A DNA stretch of 64,000 nt. Source: Sphaerolaimus hirsutus. Its lineage: Eukaryota > Nematoda > Chromadorea > Monhysterida > Sphaerolaimidae. Under the pieces are notes generated by a model, which was not told where the DNA came from, ran no database searches, and saw only the letters and a list, made by a program, of their open reading frames with translations. Positions 40,101 through 44,120 of this stretch are shown here, in pieces. A program made the translations under genes and the position numbers. Location: positions 17,253,855 through 17,317,854 of the forward strand of contig OZ038455.1 of assembly GCA_964036195.1 (NCBI GenBank), in the 5' to 3' direction. How positions within the stretch are numbered: the first letter of the stretch is position 1; each line of letters begins with the position of its first letter.

Positions 40101-42495
40101 CTAACTTGAATGTCAGAGAAGTCGCATAAAACCCTTCTGGACGTTTCAGTTCACATTTCTCAGCGCAAAAACTTATCTATTTTATGAATTTCATAAATTT
40201 TCAGGGGTCAAGATTGGGCTCACCTAATCCGGATTTGAAAATTTTCGTATCGAAACCGGAATTTCGGTATCGGGACCGCTGAATCCCGGAAATTACCGGG
40301 ATTCAGGATCGGGATCCCGTTTGAACTCGACCTACCAAATTATCGTAATTTTCAAACAAGTCAAAGGACAAACCCAGCAGCAACTTCGAGCAATTTCCTA
40401 GCCTCCACACTATCACCGATTTTTATTGCAACAAGAGTTTGGCACAATGCCAATACAGGTAATTTTTCAGGTGAAAACTCTCTGTATATTGCCAATTCAG
40501 ACTGTATACTCGACAAAGCATCGCGATAGCTGCAAATTTGGGAATTAAATAACGCGTTCGAATGCAGAATTTTTAGCAAATGTGATGTGCGAGTATGAGT
40601 GAAAGGAATTATGTTCTTTAAATGGCAATGTAAATCTCGAAATTGCCTGTGTTTGGAAATGATTGTTGCACAAATTCCTGGTCGAATTGAAAATGTTATC
40701 ATCTATGAAGTTTATTGAAAACAGAACATTGAATAGACAAAAAAAAACGAAAGAAAACTTTTAAGCCATGAAAAACCAACTCTTCACTGCGCAGAGATAA
40801 CTTTGTGATTCGATTCTGGAACTCTGACAATTGTTTTGTCTTATCAGTCTCGCTAACCGCAAACACTGCTTTTTTGTAGATCTGCGAGATTTGTTACATT
40901 TCAGAGAATTTTTTTGCTAACGTGCACCGCTGGATGTCATGTAAAATGTAAAATCAACCAAAAACCACGAAAAAAATTTTTTACCGAGCCACTACACATT
41001 TTACAATTTCGCAGCACATTTTACACTCTACATAAAATTTTACTGCACACAGCACAAGAATTTGCCACTGCCCTATATGCGTATACCGTATTTCTTCAAT
41101 AGAATGGCATACCTCCAATAAAACGGCACCTCCAATAGAACATCAGGTTTTGGCACTTTTTATCACCCATGCAAAAATAGAACGGCAGCCACCAATAGAA
41201 CGACAGGTACAAATAACGTTGGAAGAGTGCCAAAACACAAAAACATTTGAAAATGAATATTAAGAACATCCAAGGTGTTCAGAACTATGATTCAGGAGTT
41301 GTTTTCACATTTGGTTTTGTTTGAATTGATGCTCTGACATAAAAATGTGCTAGGTTTAATAAAAAATACCATTTCAAATGAAAAATATCGGTGAAAAAAA
41401 TAGAGCGGCAGCCTCCAATAGAATGGCAGGTAAAAAAAGTTGACGAAAATAATAGAACGGCGCTCTTCTATAAGAAGAAATACGGTAAATAACCTCGACG
41501 GCCTTTTTGGGGTCATCTCTTTCGAAAAACTGGGCCGCTTTCTCCAAGGCCTGCGCTTGTATCTCGCTGGAGCCCGACTCCGCGTACAAAGTGGCGCACT
41601 CTTCCATGAGCGATTTCGCCAGCGGCATGTCGCCCAAATCGCGGCACATCAGCGCGGCTTGCTCTTTTGATCTGAATTGGACCAAACATGGGTTTAATTT
41701 TGATTGGTGCAAGCGGGTGCGTTTCAGTTTAGTAAAGGGATTGGGGGCAGAGGGTTGCGTGCCCCCCCCAAACGCTTGGAAAAACGTGGCTGGAAAAACA
41801 GTTTCGATGCTCCAGCCACCCCTATGCATCATTGCTTTTTCAGGTATTTCTGGCTATATGTGCTTATATAACTATTTCTAGATACTATTCGCTTATTTTT
41901 AATGATTTTTCTCAGTGTTCCAGCGTCGGTCTACACCTTGAAAAACTTGCATGCGTTTTTATGGTTAAAAACGGTTCAGAAAACTCTGGCCACCCCTACT
42001 CATCACATTACATTGCTTTCACCTTGTAATAATTTTACAGACGAGTTTTCACATAAAAATATGGTTAGCATACAAAGCTGCAAATAAAGCAACGAAAAAA
42101 ACTCCAACTTTGCTGAGTGAAATCCGCTGCCATTTTGCATATGCATATCAGCTGCTTTTAAGTGCATTTCCTTGCATTTTTCCTTCTTCTGCGCATTTTT
42201 ATAGCACACCGCGGCTCTTTCGTATTCAGCGGCCGCACTTCCATAATCCGGGGTGAATTTCAATTGTATGATCGACGTTTTCAGGCTGCAATAGTTGGAT
42301 AAATTGTTGGTTTTAGAGTTTTAGCGGTAAAATACGATTTTCGAATGTAAAAGCATATTTTTCACAATTTTGATGAAAATGATAAATCTCTAATAAATCT
42401 CTCTGCCAGTGCTACAAAACGTGTTGGACTCACTATTTCTGAGCGTTTTTCTCGCATTGTTCCGCCTCGGCTATTTTCGACGTCATATCGACCAT
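16184..42495 (-). CDS. NAPG: gamma-SNAP (NSF attachment protein gamma), 7 exons, complete
   Basis: Exons on the minus strand: 42495-42434, 42285-42109, 41671-41494, 40881-40781, 40529-40374, 38520-38388, 16276-16184. They sum to 900 nt (299 aa plus stop), every junction in phase. SNAPs recruit the NSF ATPase to SNARE complexes at membranes after fusion. The match to the gamma form runs through the protein: KYLKTS...TPDYGSAAAEYERAAVCYKNA, EQAALMCRDLGDMPLAKSLMEECA, DDPKKAVE-IYKKAV, YRDALSSIQSELAIYREF and an acidic tail DEEEEDLR. Human NAPG is 312 aa. Intron 3 has a weak donor (GTTATT) eight bases from a MITE. Intron 6 is 22.1 kb because of the LTR element inserted on the same strand, starting 96 nt after the exon 6 donor. 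Confidence 0.93.
16449..17093. mobile_element. hAT-type MITE (TAGGGTTGG ends) in the last NAPG intron
   Basis: 645 bp from TAGGGTTGGC to TTCCAATCCTA. A perfect 8-bp duplication, ggtcgcac, lies at 16441-16448 and 17094-17101. The interior is AT-rich with T-runs at both ends. No ORF. A second copy with an 8-bp duplication is at 47016-48045. Confidence 0.9.
17433..17437. repeat. 5-bp target duplication, left copy
   Basis: ATTGT immediately left of the LTR element, repeated at 38292-38296 immediately right of it. Removing the element and one copy rejoins a continuous NAPG intron sequence. Confidence 0.92.
17438..18074 (-). repeat. 3' LTR of the giant element
   Basis: 637 bp. Read in the element's direction it begins TATTGTATTG and ends CATAGAAA, so it lacks the usual TG...CA ends. 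It differs from the other LTR at 17446 (c here, t at 37663). It carries the TATA-like TATAAAAG (about 17871-17880) and an AAATAAA signal near 17560 on the minus strand. Confidence 0.95.
18075..18090 (-). other. polypurine tract candidate
   Basis: Directly upstream of the 3' LTR in the element's sense, the minus strand reads TTAGGGGGTGATC. This is purine-rich and correctly placed to prime plus-strand synthesis. Confidence 0.55.
18091..19734 (-). other. 3' region of the giant element, mostly non-coding
   Basis: About 1.6 kb between the CCHC ORF and the polypurine tract. One segment, 18982-18694 on the minus strand, is open after an acceptor-like gtcacag and ends with a stop. It could be a terminal exon of an accessory transcript, but I found no upstream exon whose phase clearly fits. 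The rest is AT-rich with no other ORF worth listing. Confidence 0.4.
19735..20082 (-). CDS. two-knuckle CCHC protein of the giant element
   Basis: 115-codon ORF whose ATG (20082) lies three nucleotides inside an exon that starts after an acceptor (gttgcag, exon from 20085). It has two zinc knuckles: CHRC-X4-H-X4-C and CPKC-X4-H-X4-C, each C-X2-C-X4-H-X4-C. A Gln/Ser-rich stretch and a basic tail (RGRKRR) follow. This is a nucleocapsid-like RNA-binding unit, separate from the knuckle in gag and placed after pol. Another frame of the same exon closes the long spliced accessory protein. A donor-like GTATAAGT overlaps its last codons, so it may be spliced onward. Confidence 0.6.
   Translation of the reverse strand: MKPSRPMDAERRYARAFSCHRCGRRGHKQHECRYDRYCPKCRVNTHKAGNCIFGAPDDRESQYARSRNSIQQLAQEIKTDVMTAVISQLAPSNQSSSQNFGGNVQARGRKRRGNV
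20054..33815 (-). CDS. multi-exon spliced accessory gene of the giant element (about 880 codons)
   Basis: Exons: a 33901-33650 (ATG at 33815), b 33421-33272, c 33196-33044, d 32953-32894, e 32824-32732, f 32671-32462, g 31431-31234, h 29440-29210, i 29098-28532, j 28417-28137, k 20673-20172, l 20085-20054 (stop). Splice sites are GT-AG (for example AG|GTAAAT, AT|GTGAGT, GA|GTAAGT), and all junctions agree in phase, nearly all phase 1. The product has acidic and Ala-rich N-terminal blocks, a basic cluster RRSKRPQRPSRRR in exon f, a second one (KRKAS...SKRRG) in exon g that exists only in the spliced frame, and His/Cys-containing conserved-looking blocks in exons i and k. Two basic clusters suggest nuclear or RNA-binding activity. 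I recognise no domain. Junction j/k is least certain (donor TAC|GTGGAC); exon a may extend upstream in frame. Confidence 0.72.
20252..26365 (-). CDS. pol: ORF2: env membrane anchor plus protease-RT-RNase H-integrase polyprotein
   Basis: 2,037 codons. Residues 24-44 form a hydrophobic anchor (ILWVIFITLLIMGLIYLC) with a basic tail; further hydrophobic stretches lie at about 169-187 and 206-220. The aspartic protease has IIDTGAS at 414-420. The RT has FDGLSAYD near 970-977 and YVDD at 1031-1034. RNase H shows D1172, E1224 and D1249. The integrase has an HHCC finger (H1528, H1535, C1565, C1568) and acidic residues D1598, D1659 and E1692, with 32 rather than 35 residues between the last two. The ORF overlaps the end of ORF1 by 32 nt in the +1 frame. 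Upstream of its ATG the frame is closed, so it needs reinitiation, a +1 shift or splicing. After about residue 1897 it overlaps exon k of the accessory gene. Confidence 0.93.
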   Translation of the reverse strand: MSYVVHMITTSAVPKAIRGPFQLVLNILWVIFITLLIMGLIYLCVRYEGFRSAVITACKWPVRMVRIGIVRVRRQYAMHVTNSGVGSDQQKPDAFGDRPEVDRPNTLDLPIRYVSGSGYSGNRVRIPRVRLGPQLLRTLKQTREENDFDEQLQSEVVASMLVRAPRQVPFLVLLAIALIVTPVDCVFTWRGVTHEACFWGSVVDWCECVMVVCALFSVCMWNVLNKPLAPRPVWMSGSEQMSECLNTFSMLPPKGELLSQIEKWPLDKFGVGVSETEPDFSLRARVLSCVPSLSGFLQFSDKARIVMERNMAVWIGFEGNTWERKLGQIQDLLKCKKRSCVHGSGARAPRFKNKAIFERKGRINELHGRMHMIFATTTVHQLNSLPTTGHLAAAGTGVVLSAHGMIRDIEVHCIIDTGASMSCLNKRLLDRLKIPYKSTQITITVADGADMVPIGTCDVQLAMDGTLFNVHALVLEGITSDVYIGFKTLKQWGDFQVTFYRGNDNKNLDMGEIRFITGKKIRFNVPKGRGVNHVMVMHTKERVKLKPLSVTSVSIYAPDVTQEFLTMVLKDRKLERNYVCAPIDKMMRVHRIKIYPTLVDLKRHFDEERKSFVLSGSVPVFNPNRSDITVPSDRPVVKITQLGGVMHRALGMVPEKQILISAPTKPSSLGDQETPVYMTGHTTKRGTQVPVLLMPQYGSEFKKFVMSGDECQQRLGEWLDCLQTIHPEAKLSSMILNEVSMAQVFPESVAAMSDDAGKARLTELRKAAEVARRDSPNAVATVTVQENHEDDNRLSLPNLAKPMVPQLSLEERHEIIKRDANFKDTVLNEQQKQEFMEMLLRYHDVFVLELANRSSCSALVADIRLKDENHPGFQSRPYPISFFEEKILDHWLVRQISLGLAEFGVSRFSSPVFLVRKPTAEPEKIPSIKNWRTVFDLRKINSLCRLEQGNVTPLKQLLEKLLLGVVWSTFDGLSAYDMIKLSENSKDLFAISTARGVLKFNSLPQGSSSSTSIFSLAMTVIFWNSRKTLTYVDDVCTVSDKVEDHVHDVEDALKRFAHYRFRISLKKTVFAARRVKMLGQYISREGREMDKEKVDAICKLPPPKDKTGVRSFLGMANWHRSWIKDFALHTRHLNKLLTGKDNQPFVWNDNAQEEWQWLKDQLVMAPILAAPDYDKGFELRTDGSKRGISGILSQKSDKNRHNVIGYYSRVLSKQEQRMASYDFEMLAIVSSLIHWRSIIYCYKVEVHTDCAAACYLLRDKHAQNPRVARWSLAISSFPGVTIKYTPGKTNPADVLSREFSAEDVSRQPEMVPDPSEAILNDDRMEICGEDCGDSCELQQTIKDHVQKHLLQVMQTRSRAKVVDVGATALPAANIHGNGQNTATAAAAIRVATPNVVVTNDQGVSHSLVIPNDPDMDQTPDQIARSQIPSVSDYDKENFSDFLEEDGIVHKFRDGQTADEFCAAMKEFLVHGSLPVNSTLARRVVLAAQQYVLEDDLLYYFDKRKPGLEPALLLYVPRDMRRAVMALHHASGWGAHQGASRTYQRLLHCFYWHNAYNDVVEYIRKCAKCFAHKGHTGQVVSPDGQLPQADKPFDVLYFDISNVMHYSATCQYKAVVTAICPFSSYPFAAPLSDMRTITIAQALMTHVFSFTGFPRVCISDHGANLMALRECFKFLRVGHRNVLLANPQSNKVENWHRFKTSLGIMITQYARSHENWDETLPMLMLALRTSHSASIGMSAFEVVFGHRPNLFFLPDALSRPSLALRTSESAIGFVRESIYQAWKTAIKNKLEYEQTTAKQVELEKNKLQVGDAVYVRQVFVPKIGQTSKFLPKLLGPLVVRKVLNSAAYVGAIGEPDRPAQLIPFRRICKVVGDAEAKKMKKNEVLNCMRSKVIISKIPALHRASSDTGGADPGHSRWSPGGNGGMPSLACLVRQNDRDASLCPQVRGALLEEGVATCERWSDALRSGSAPVPDRVARSQHPLAGGQQRGFRTVQFAVQNAHGELGPEAYAIWASDECGCTGSRHQCWPAGAANASMAI
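26295..28136 (-). CDS. env-like transmembrane glycoprotein region
   Basis: Within ORF1, after exon j, a hydrophobic segment (VVLALMILLVSGF) that could be a signal or internal anchor is followed by a Cys-rich ectodomain of about 550 residues with several N-glycosylation sequons (such as NATF, NETV, NGTY and NRTL). ORF1 then stops at 26334, but a GTGAGT donor at 26404 and an acceptor (ccaattag) ending at 26296 define a 109-nt intron. Splicing it joins the ectodomain in phase to the membrane anchor in ORF2. This fits a type I envelope-like protein. I cannot place it in a known fusogen class, and after the splice the frame continues into pol, so processing is unknown. It is described only; its function is inferred. 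Confidence 0.6.
26334..37331 (-). CDS. gag: ORF1: gag plus accessory-exon region plus env-like ectodomain, 3,665 codons
   Basis: A continuous frame of 10,998 nt. Residues 1-350 are Pro/Gly/Asn-rich with an N-terminal helical part. A retrotransposon-type gag capsid region lies at about 390-560 (WIKQLEVALYSL, LRLKGEPLRWL). A CCHC knuckle CYQC-X4-H-X4-C is at 782-795 (about 34988-34947). A strong donor (AGG|GTAAAT) follows at 34910, so a gag-only or spliced message is plausible. From 33901 the frame passes through the accessory exons and their stopless introns; it then covers Cys/Lys-rich AT-rich stretches (32461-31432 and 31233-29441) and the env-like region. Whether the full polyprotein is ever made is unknown, but absence of stops over 11 kb shows that the unspliced frame is maintained. 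Confidence 0.85.
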   Translation of the reverse strand: MAPSLPMMVFPLPPLVPEFDAEGKLVLPELPEKVVEVRTMEELDEQIDNITRQQQILQGKDYSFEDRALRAQCRSYLARLDGLLAQLKAVKRTFATEEVRRRANALRNDPGEVPEGSGNGNNVENDPNNPTGDPPTTDPPIQLLTVADPNVAPPTGGIPVQHVGGAQPPMGRGLPRTPLQPANPPAGTAPRTPPPATSRTSSTGAGASTISAPGMAGGGVFPRSSVVMAAPRRRAFSGSSTVQNLNALTAQNGSNQVFGLVPSVQKGTSSGSNGYGSQGGAPGVPSPQVGGVGGTFSSGRASNVASNQPGGPIDLVNDVRGGEWYQKYMDDREQTVEYLRNATNQRLQNLELEIAHAKRAAINDSVNPYELGGGKDSVLTGPYITALSQKCCEYGGERSEGAINPSVWIKQLEVALYSLCIPKKKWPLCLSLRLKGEPLRWLAGVDDSTRSNYQELKRQFLLTYENTEVQMRARDELSRTKQIKTQSVKEFYHNLRDMHASAFAHLDEATKERDFRILFANSISPQLQIFYRTLSPAEQNQPFLTLLERLSTYESQVTDTRAPPSFEVRPSAPGDQNRRGGYVPRGRFVMNRRRFERRPFNDRENASANRADDPLSQLERPTEVLQSARTGLRTEENDSGSKNTEIVKKLDEISGEIKKGTERVDKLESQFRDESSEMRRAILEIGRKSAENFAQGRGMTFRRGGASNPNFQGNSMPRNFQNSNPNGPNQNLNASFTSAPPSSPNYAQQNQQNMRGAGWSTQYRSQGPGSNMGQGAGSPRACYQCGQVGHLARSCTATRGQNRPPERVNHVYHSLSTLAAGVAMEDKNEGNGAVEHLFSILAKPVNKTGEGGGGENPPGEDLPQKCELIYKEIEQKELDGHAGQLTAVNSRQVELTKARAFWVPHATLSAAPLGLPRPFPCPFFGAELIARPARCADKDGKICEGQKFKAIILDNKMARVPPRGNVPGPNNDARACQLGSKFWVSVNLSEEVEKRLKIAEITASEQTVKMLEICNKNGSEQIRAESKREINANEGLGMRHRERYGSGQGVCAYKWRFRHGNLPVGHKMRALEMRLRLPRQRGRAVCKMGRPSAPPKKPQMNGSARLSANFRPPVCTHKRGGKIRQILSISYTLNGGTKIPVFAVLAFLYAALGAWTYHSSIKHSEKLKIFERMEPNPQGNPDLFEPRPESPPNPILDQMIDEVDRLSTIDDFVRSLSQDNRPPRMAPGKLVSSCARASSVGETLAAAAENVGIWRKICRKQSVVARIIVEYLSGNVWPPQETCEFVKLRHFPDERSYMMFRFAEAAAAAAEREAGAAEILANLFNDAPEPVKAEHERGGAAGALDQLEWAELYGECGELMKGFYWQFLSRCNKNGTCAEALSPDMVDQARAITPPQLLASSTLDASVLLATPPPPVHMHVPVQQREMAPGGCGNAPGIFLASYEMGVGVIDVKLGSFSAGAASSDAPMPGRTAEGFPTEGAQTSAYNPSIMHNLVASIGLRVGVDVAGTQAALGRAVERYEQQARGAAPVSQQSEFQMVPYVNKLHKAHPELSGATSERRDDSPVDQVDSVVDSAEKGARGDDGRVPVRRSKRPQRPSRRRYAFVAIEPSSEPAPEDAPQPTKSEHFLCAWRRALANSHVFCVKNGPNSETSCIKGVGCSTNVSSQVDVSFDKSLYDIFHPCMVDFPPRANLKKYTLVIRKQIRDYCKNAINFRSIEHNCKGHVNGTRFLAQNTILSDMISRQESTHFCDFCGHVNAVYAPLEWRSGRGEEVIMKIAKVMNHDHLLQLAHLGGKLALEKRPKCKHRPACRVKIIDRNNVTNLKGQLRMMISLPNDHIKSKWGRFHEFNGACYLQINDASARWFPIKLVEQIATMTEMKLESSDLEQTQNAFCRDYEREIFKSSIKISMFCARSECKFKHDCVCSMWVKNADKYIDGSERLLIIYKCREKNCEPKKCEPTRKTTHRCRQAESECAGARERQRQQAPRHQHGRTRVRRGARAHLGGHRDRHRRDGGTGIDGAGQGASQIGCADNRCESCDCGCFRGLEGGFAGLEGGPVLNLPLFCALVTSGAGQRQNVSTTVVTNAPYTPEWSTFPFTVPVNTRGKITPFKIVDIHRCVVVNSSFTPKNIILLWVKILTTAKPHSRPSVQFWHFSNIMKLFCEKCHFSPGTEISFCIFYPVNKKSASKWCGIDLPIICVLTPSHCPFIYQNVRPTSVDCNHVQQSNQLSYQTNQILLRPRVELANDSLVQICACFGKVSIKMGSQRSSRTFLPGWKYLKIEPKCEFEPKCECENEKFEFHESLRMSEQKCLNILENYQRGKKINLRGSLESVEMLEKRGFESFGIVKSSRKTRKQCLSLKLDTRETLSSSPETETRPETSSKATSDLGTLVARTNDKSWQDACSPDTHKHHGGRMDSISTELGGKNVLGTLVHVLGHFSAFLGCGFSAANSIYRFQLASRQIWGNGTLVPKIREKQNYAHVTLSVAENGSQKEMGIQIEKGGHNFGGKNSLNENGSVFRNVGSACAAELNIDGICGGKFKGTPQLYLRQENACFSCKIVKYAVRKACESQVSGKKCENEYCELRGSKRMEMQIFGSISWCACECGPTFEMTHESLKWMIIAKSMVIAGKLADAPTTSAHQPVEEDVGEQPVETRPGLSDDGSDAEQRERTAPARYPLIVQPNRTAPPRMEPTGVENNLNYEAEYGHHKCEYREKVDLSILSRICITVFSKGGACEFEKNTRVFFAAIRVPLRPGQTICHIFDSPVPIFRHVVGLPLEYYQATYFPLACLLGGCSTNKIRLASGDIDVTVPHVTYGNLPFKDFSINFMHARHRLCHTVGADCYWWGVNLMVASAMGNDHLIRDLLLRPPVVMGRIPMVCTEHQYFFLVKPKDIMDRVPGSGVMCFTYLDCVEHLTMSHSLKMTPVTVMAVVETLLSKFEHCEGADWIFASLRKDEKICSFVNLCKMMSAVCSAGVIRSEIVPKEVTRLVSRERVERCACNMALALRWRASRSLSLAVHNKHPINISKMTFGVTVEQLCVLATENKVVRVVSTPEGDQFMLKSRQQTYVDPLMPDGQNKQKPCQENLVGVVLALMILLVSGFRSRAIRLLGVALLTRQIAADPMLLQICSKPTGAWYLDLPEIPTCNLYSSTLFGESELSPVHDVSVSVYAQRRRPVTANATFCQARRHEVTTCTNALFAHYIYEYHDSYVPMPIEKCAEMFHAVRDGHARESGLKQIEPMVWSTMKSIDLQFPTWNDCFKQYVDNFILTQGTVATFDNQQLITDMDAAPTCSPAAGRCTSSRGVLFWEPTTLAPASCPFEHVGNFPGKRQNETVILIHEQSAFTIKGGPVHIQCLEPAVYLTDQGPLLSILQIDNSSTESMCQIMFKKKCASTVKMTFAEFWSGNLTPNAATQHQFMYQVLTQQAHQNFETLRHQICVLARSNALLVRALAHISPVAAARLLLADEGINAEYAGDVLSVTACHKVQPDRLYMSHKVNGICYDMMPVRVHGKLLFKIPGSQDLVEHANQLPCSQLQSPVFKSKNGTYLALTDGNMVKVKMHHTPAFVHPKFLSDGIKFNRTLIRPGMVMENAMMYANIRSLHMRQIEAREKLDRLIHYTSLFSIDSAHTASMLHGRGLEHMVTHAGELLLNASGRVIDHELCGSHDHY
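37332..37654 (-). other. 5' leader of the giant element
   Basis: Between the 5' LTR and the ORF1 ATG. Just inside the LTR the minus strand has TGGTGATCGTCTGTGGCGCC, where a tRNA primer-binding site would be expected (TGG start), but I cannot match it to a particular tRNA. A GTGAGA donor at 37424 is a candidate major splice donor for subgenomic messages. Confidence 0.45.
37655..38291 (-). repeat. 5' LTR of the giant element
   Basis: 637 bp, one mismatch to the 3' LTR. Its outer end lies 96 nt inside NAPG intron 6. Because the element and NAPG share a strand, transcription of NAPG passes through this LTR. Confidence 0.95.
38086..38099 (-). promoter_or_regulatory. TATA box candidate in the 5' LTR
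   Basis: The minus strand reads GAGTATAAAAGAGAG, a good TATA match about 200 nt into the LTR in its own direction. It would set transcription start near 38055-38065. Confidence 0.5.
38292..38296. repeat. 5-bp target duplication, right copy
   Basis: ATTGT, the partner of 17433-17437. Confidence 0.92.
38521..39257. other. NAPG intron 5, part before the hAT element
   Basis: Low-complexity and repeat-derived sequence including a CTATCTATC run and GGGATCGGGAT-type units near 39130-39190. No exon. Confidence 0.5.
39266..40103. mobile_element. hAT-type element of the TAGGGTTCAAACGGGA family in NAPG intron 5
   Basis: 838 bp from TAGGGTTCAAACGGGACC to TCCCGTTTGAACCCTA. A perfect 8-bp duplication, acttgaat, lies at 39258-39265 and 40104-40111. 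The interior is a composite: GGGACCGGGACC arrays, an internal second right end near 39448-39465, and a GGCGCC-rich fragment at 39625-39720. No ORF. Another truncated copy follows at 40227-40330. Confidence 0.85.
41086..41485. mobile_element. TA-target MITE in NAPG intron 3
   Basis: 400 bp, ends CCGTATTTCTTC and GAAGAAATACGG, flanked by TA at 41084-41085 and 41486-41487. The interior has AATAGAACGGCAGCCTCCAAT-type repeats. Its right end is eight bases from the exon 3 splice donor of NAPG. Confidence 0.82.
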
Positions 42496-44120
42496 TCCTT
42501 TTTTAGCGAGGAGGTATGAATTGGATACACTGGCACGGTGCCATATTGTTGTTTTTTTTAATGAGTATTTCCAACTAGAAAATGAATCTCGATTTCAAGT
42601 CTCGAGTCACGCTGCGTTACTTTATGGCAGTGTTGCAAAAACTTACTACGTTTTCCTGAAATACCCAGTTATTCAGGGTATTTATACTTACGTTTACGCT
42701 TTCTAAAATTGATAATTGAAGACGTGATATTTTTGATGATAACTGATATTATGGTTTCAAACATAAATAGACTATTCATAAATATAATCAGAGGTGTTGA
42801 AATGTGTTTATTGTTAATTAAATGTGTATACATTTAGATATTGAGTAAATGTGCCTTTATTTGCCTAAAAATGTACTGGGGGGGGAGTCCCAAGCCCTGT
42901 AAAGTGTAAAGTAAAGTGTCAAATGTAAAGTCAGATGCAAAGTAATATGTCAATCAAAACAAAAAAAGAAAAGATTTTATTACTGAACTTTGCATGACAA
43001 TTGACAGTTTACTTTGCATTTGACTTTACATTTGGCACTTTACTTTACACTTTACAGGGCTTGGGACTGCCATTTATATGCATCATTTATATGCATAATT
43101 TATAATAATCAGTTTTCAGTGAATATTTTCATGATACTTTTTCAACGTATCAGACAAAAGAATTTGTTAGTGATCTAAATCTCTATCATAAATACTGTCT
43201 TTATTCTGATAGAAGATTGGTGTTCTGCTTTTGTCACCTTTTTACCTGCCATTCTATTGGAGGTGCCATTCTATTGGAAGCTGCGATTCTTTTTTCACAC
43301 ATTTTTCATTTGAACAGTGTTTTTTAACGAAACTTAAAAATCTTTTAAAATCAGAGCATTAATTTGAAATTAAATTAGGTAATATATTTGAATGCTTTGA
43401 ATGTTCTCACCATATAATAAACCCCCCTTGGAAATACCCACCTCAAAATTTTCATTCTGAAAAAATAAACCCCCAGGGGGTAATTCGAGGAAATACAGTG
43501 TCCATCAAAAACAGGATGGTAGAGGTACAAGTATTGTACCCACCCGATCCCCTAAAAAGGCAACTTATTATTGGCACAATTCAAATTTTAATGATTTCGG
43601 TGACATCCGGACTTGAATTTTTGTACTGGAAAATAGCCATAAATTAAAGTGGAATTGTGAAAGAGAAACACGTGTCAAGTATAATTTGCTGTTGAAAGGA
43701 AACAACTGTTGCCAAAACATTACTGAGAATACTCGTCTTCGAACAACTTCATCATCTAGTTATAAATAGGGAATTTGATAAGCAGATTACGGTTGCTTTT
43801 TATCGACTGGAACGAGTTCACCAAAAAATCGACCAATCAGCAATAACGTTTTTCATTTGACCCACAAAATCTGAACAATTTTCTGCGTGAAAAAGTACAT
43901 TTTTATGGTTTTTCAGAAGCATGGGATAGTTTGTAAAGATAATACCAATGAAATATAGTCCGAGCGGGTAGATTTCACAATGTTAAAATTGCGAGTTTAC
44001 AAAATTACAAAAAATCTTGGACACCGCTATTTTACCGGACTCATTTTTTTCTTTTGAGTCGATTAATGAAACCCGTTGGCCGTTTGCTCTATTTTTTGTC
44101 GATTTATTACGGTGCAGCGC
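42496..44120. other. intergenic region 5' of NAPG
   Basis: Contains the NAPG promoter region, the TIR element at 42879-43072, and fragments of the TA-target MITE family at 43250-43290 and 43418-43500 (a right end, GAATTACCCCC-type). No supported exon before about 44120. Confidence 0.45.
42879..43072. mobile_element. TIR element of the introner-like family
   Basis: AGTCCCAAGCCCTGTAAAGTG at the left and CACTTTACAGGGCTTGGGACT at the right, about 60 bp of inverted repeat around an A/T-rich centre. It is preceded by CTG, but the right flank (ATT) does not match, so the target duplication is lost or my boundary is off. Confidence 0.65.
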
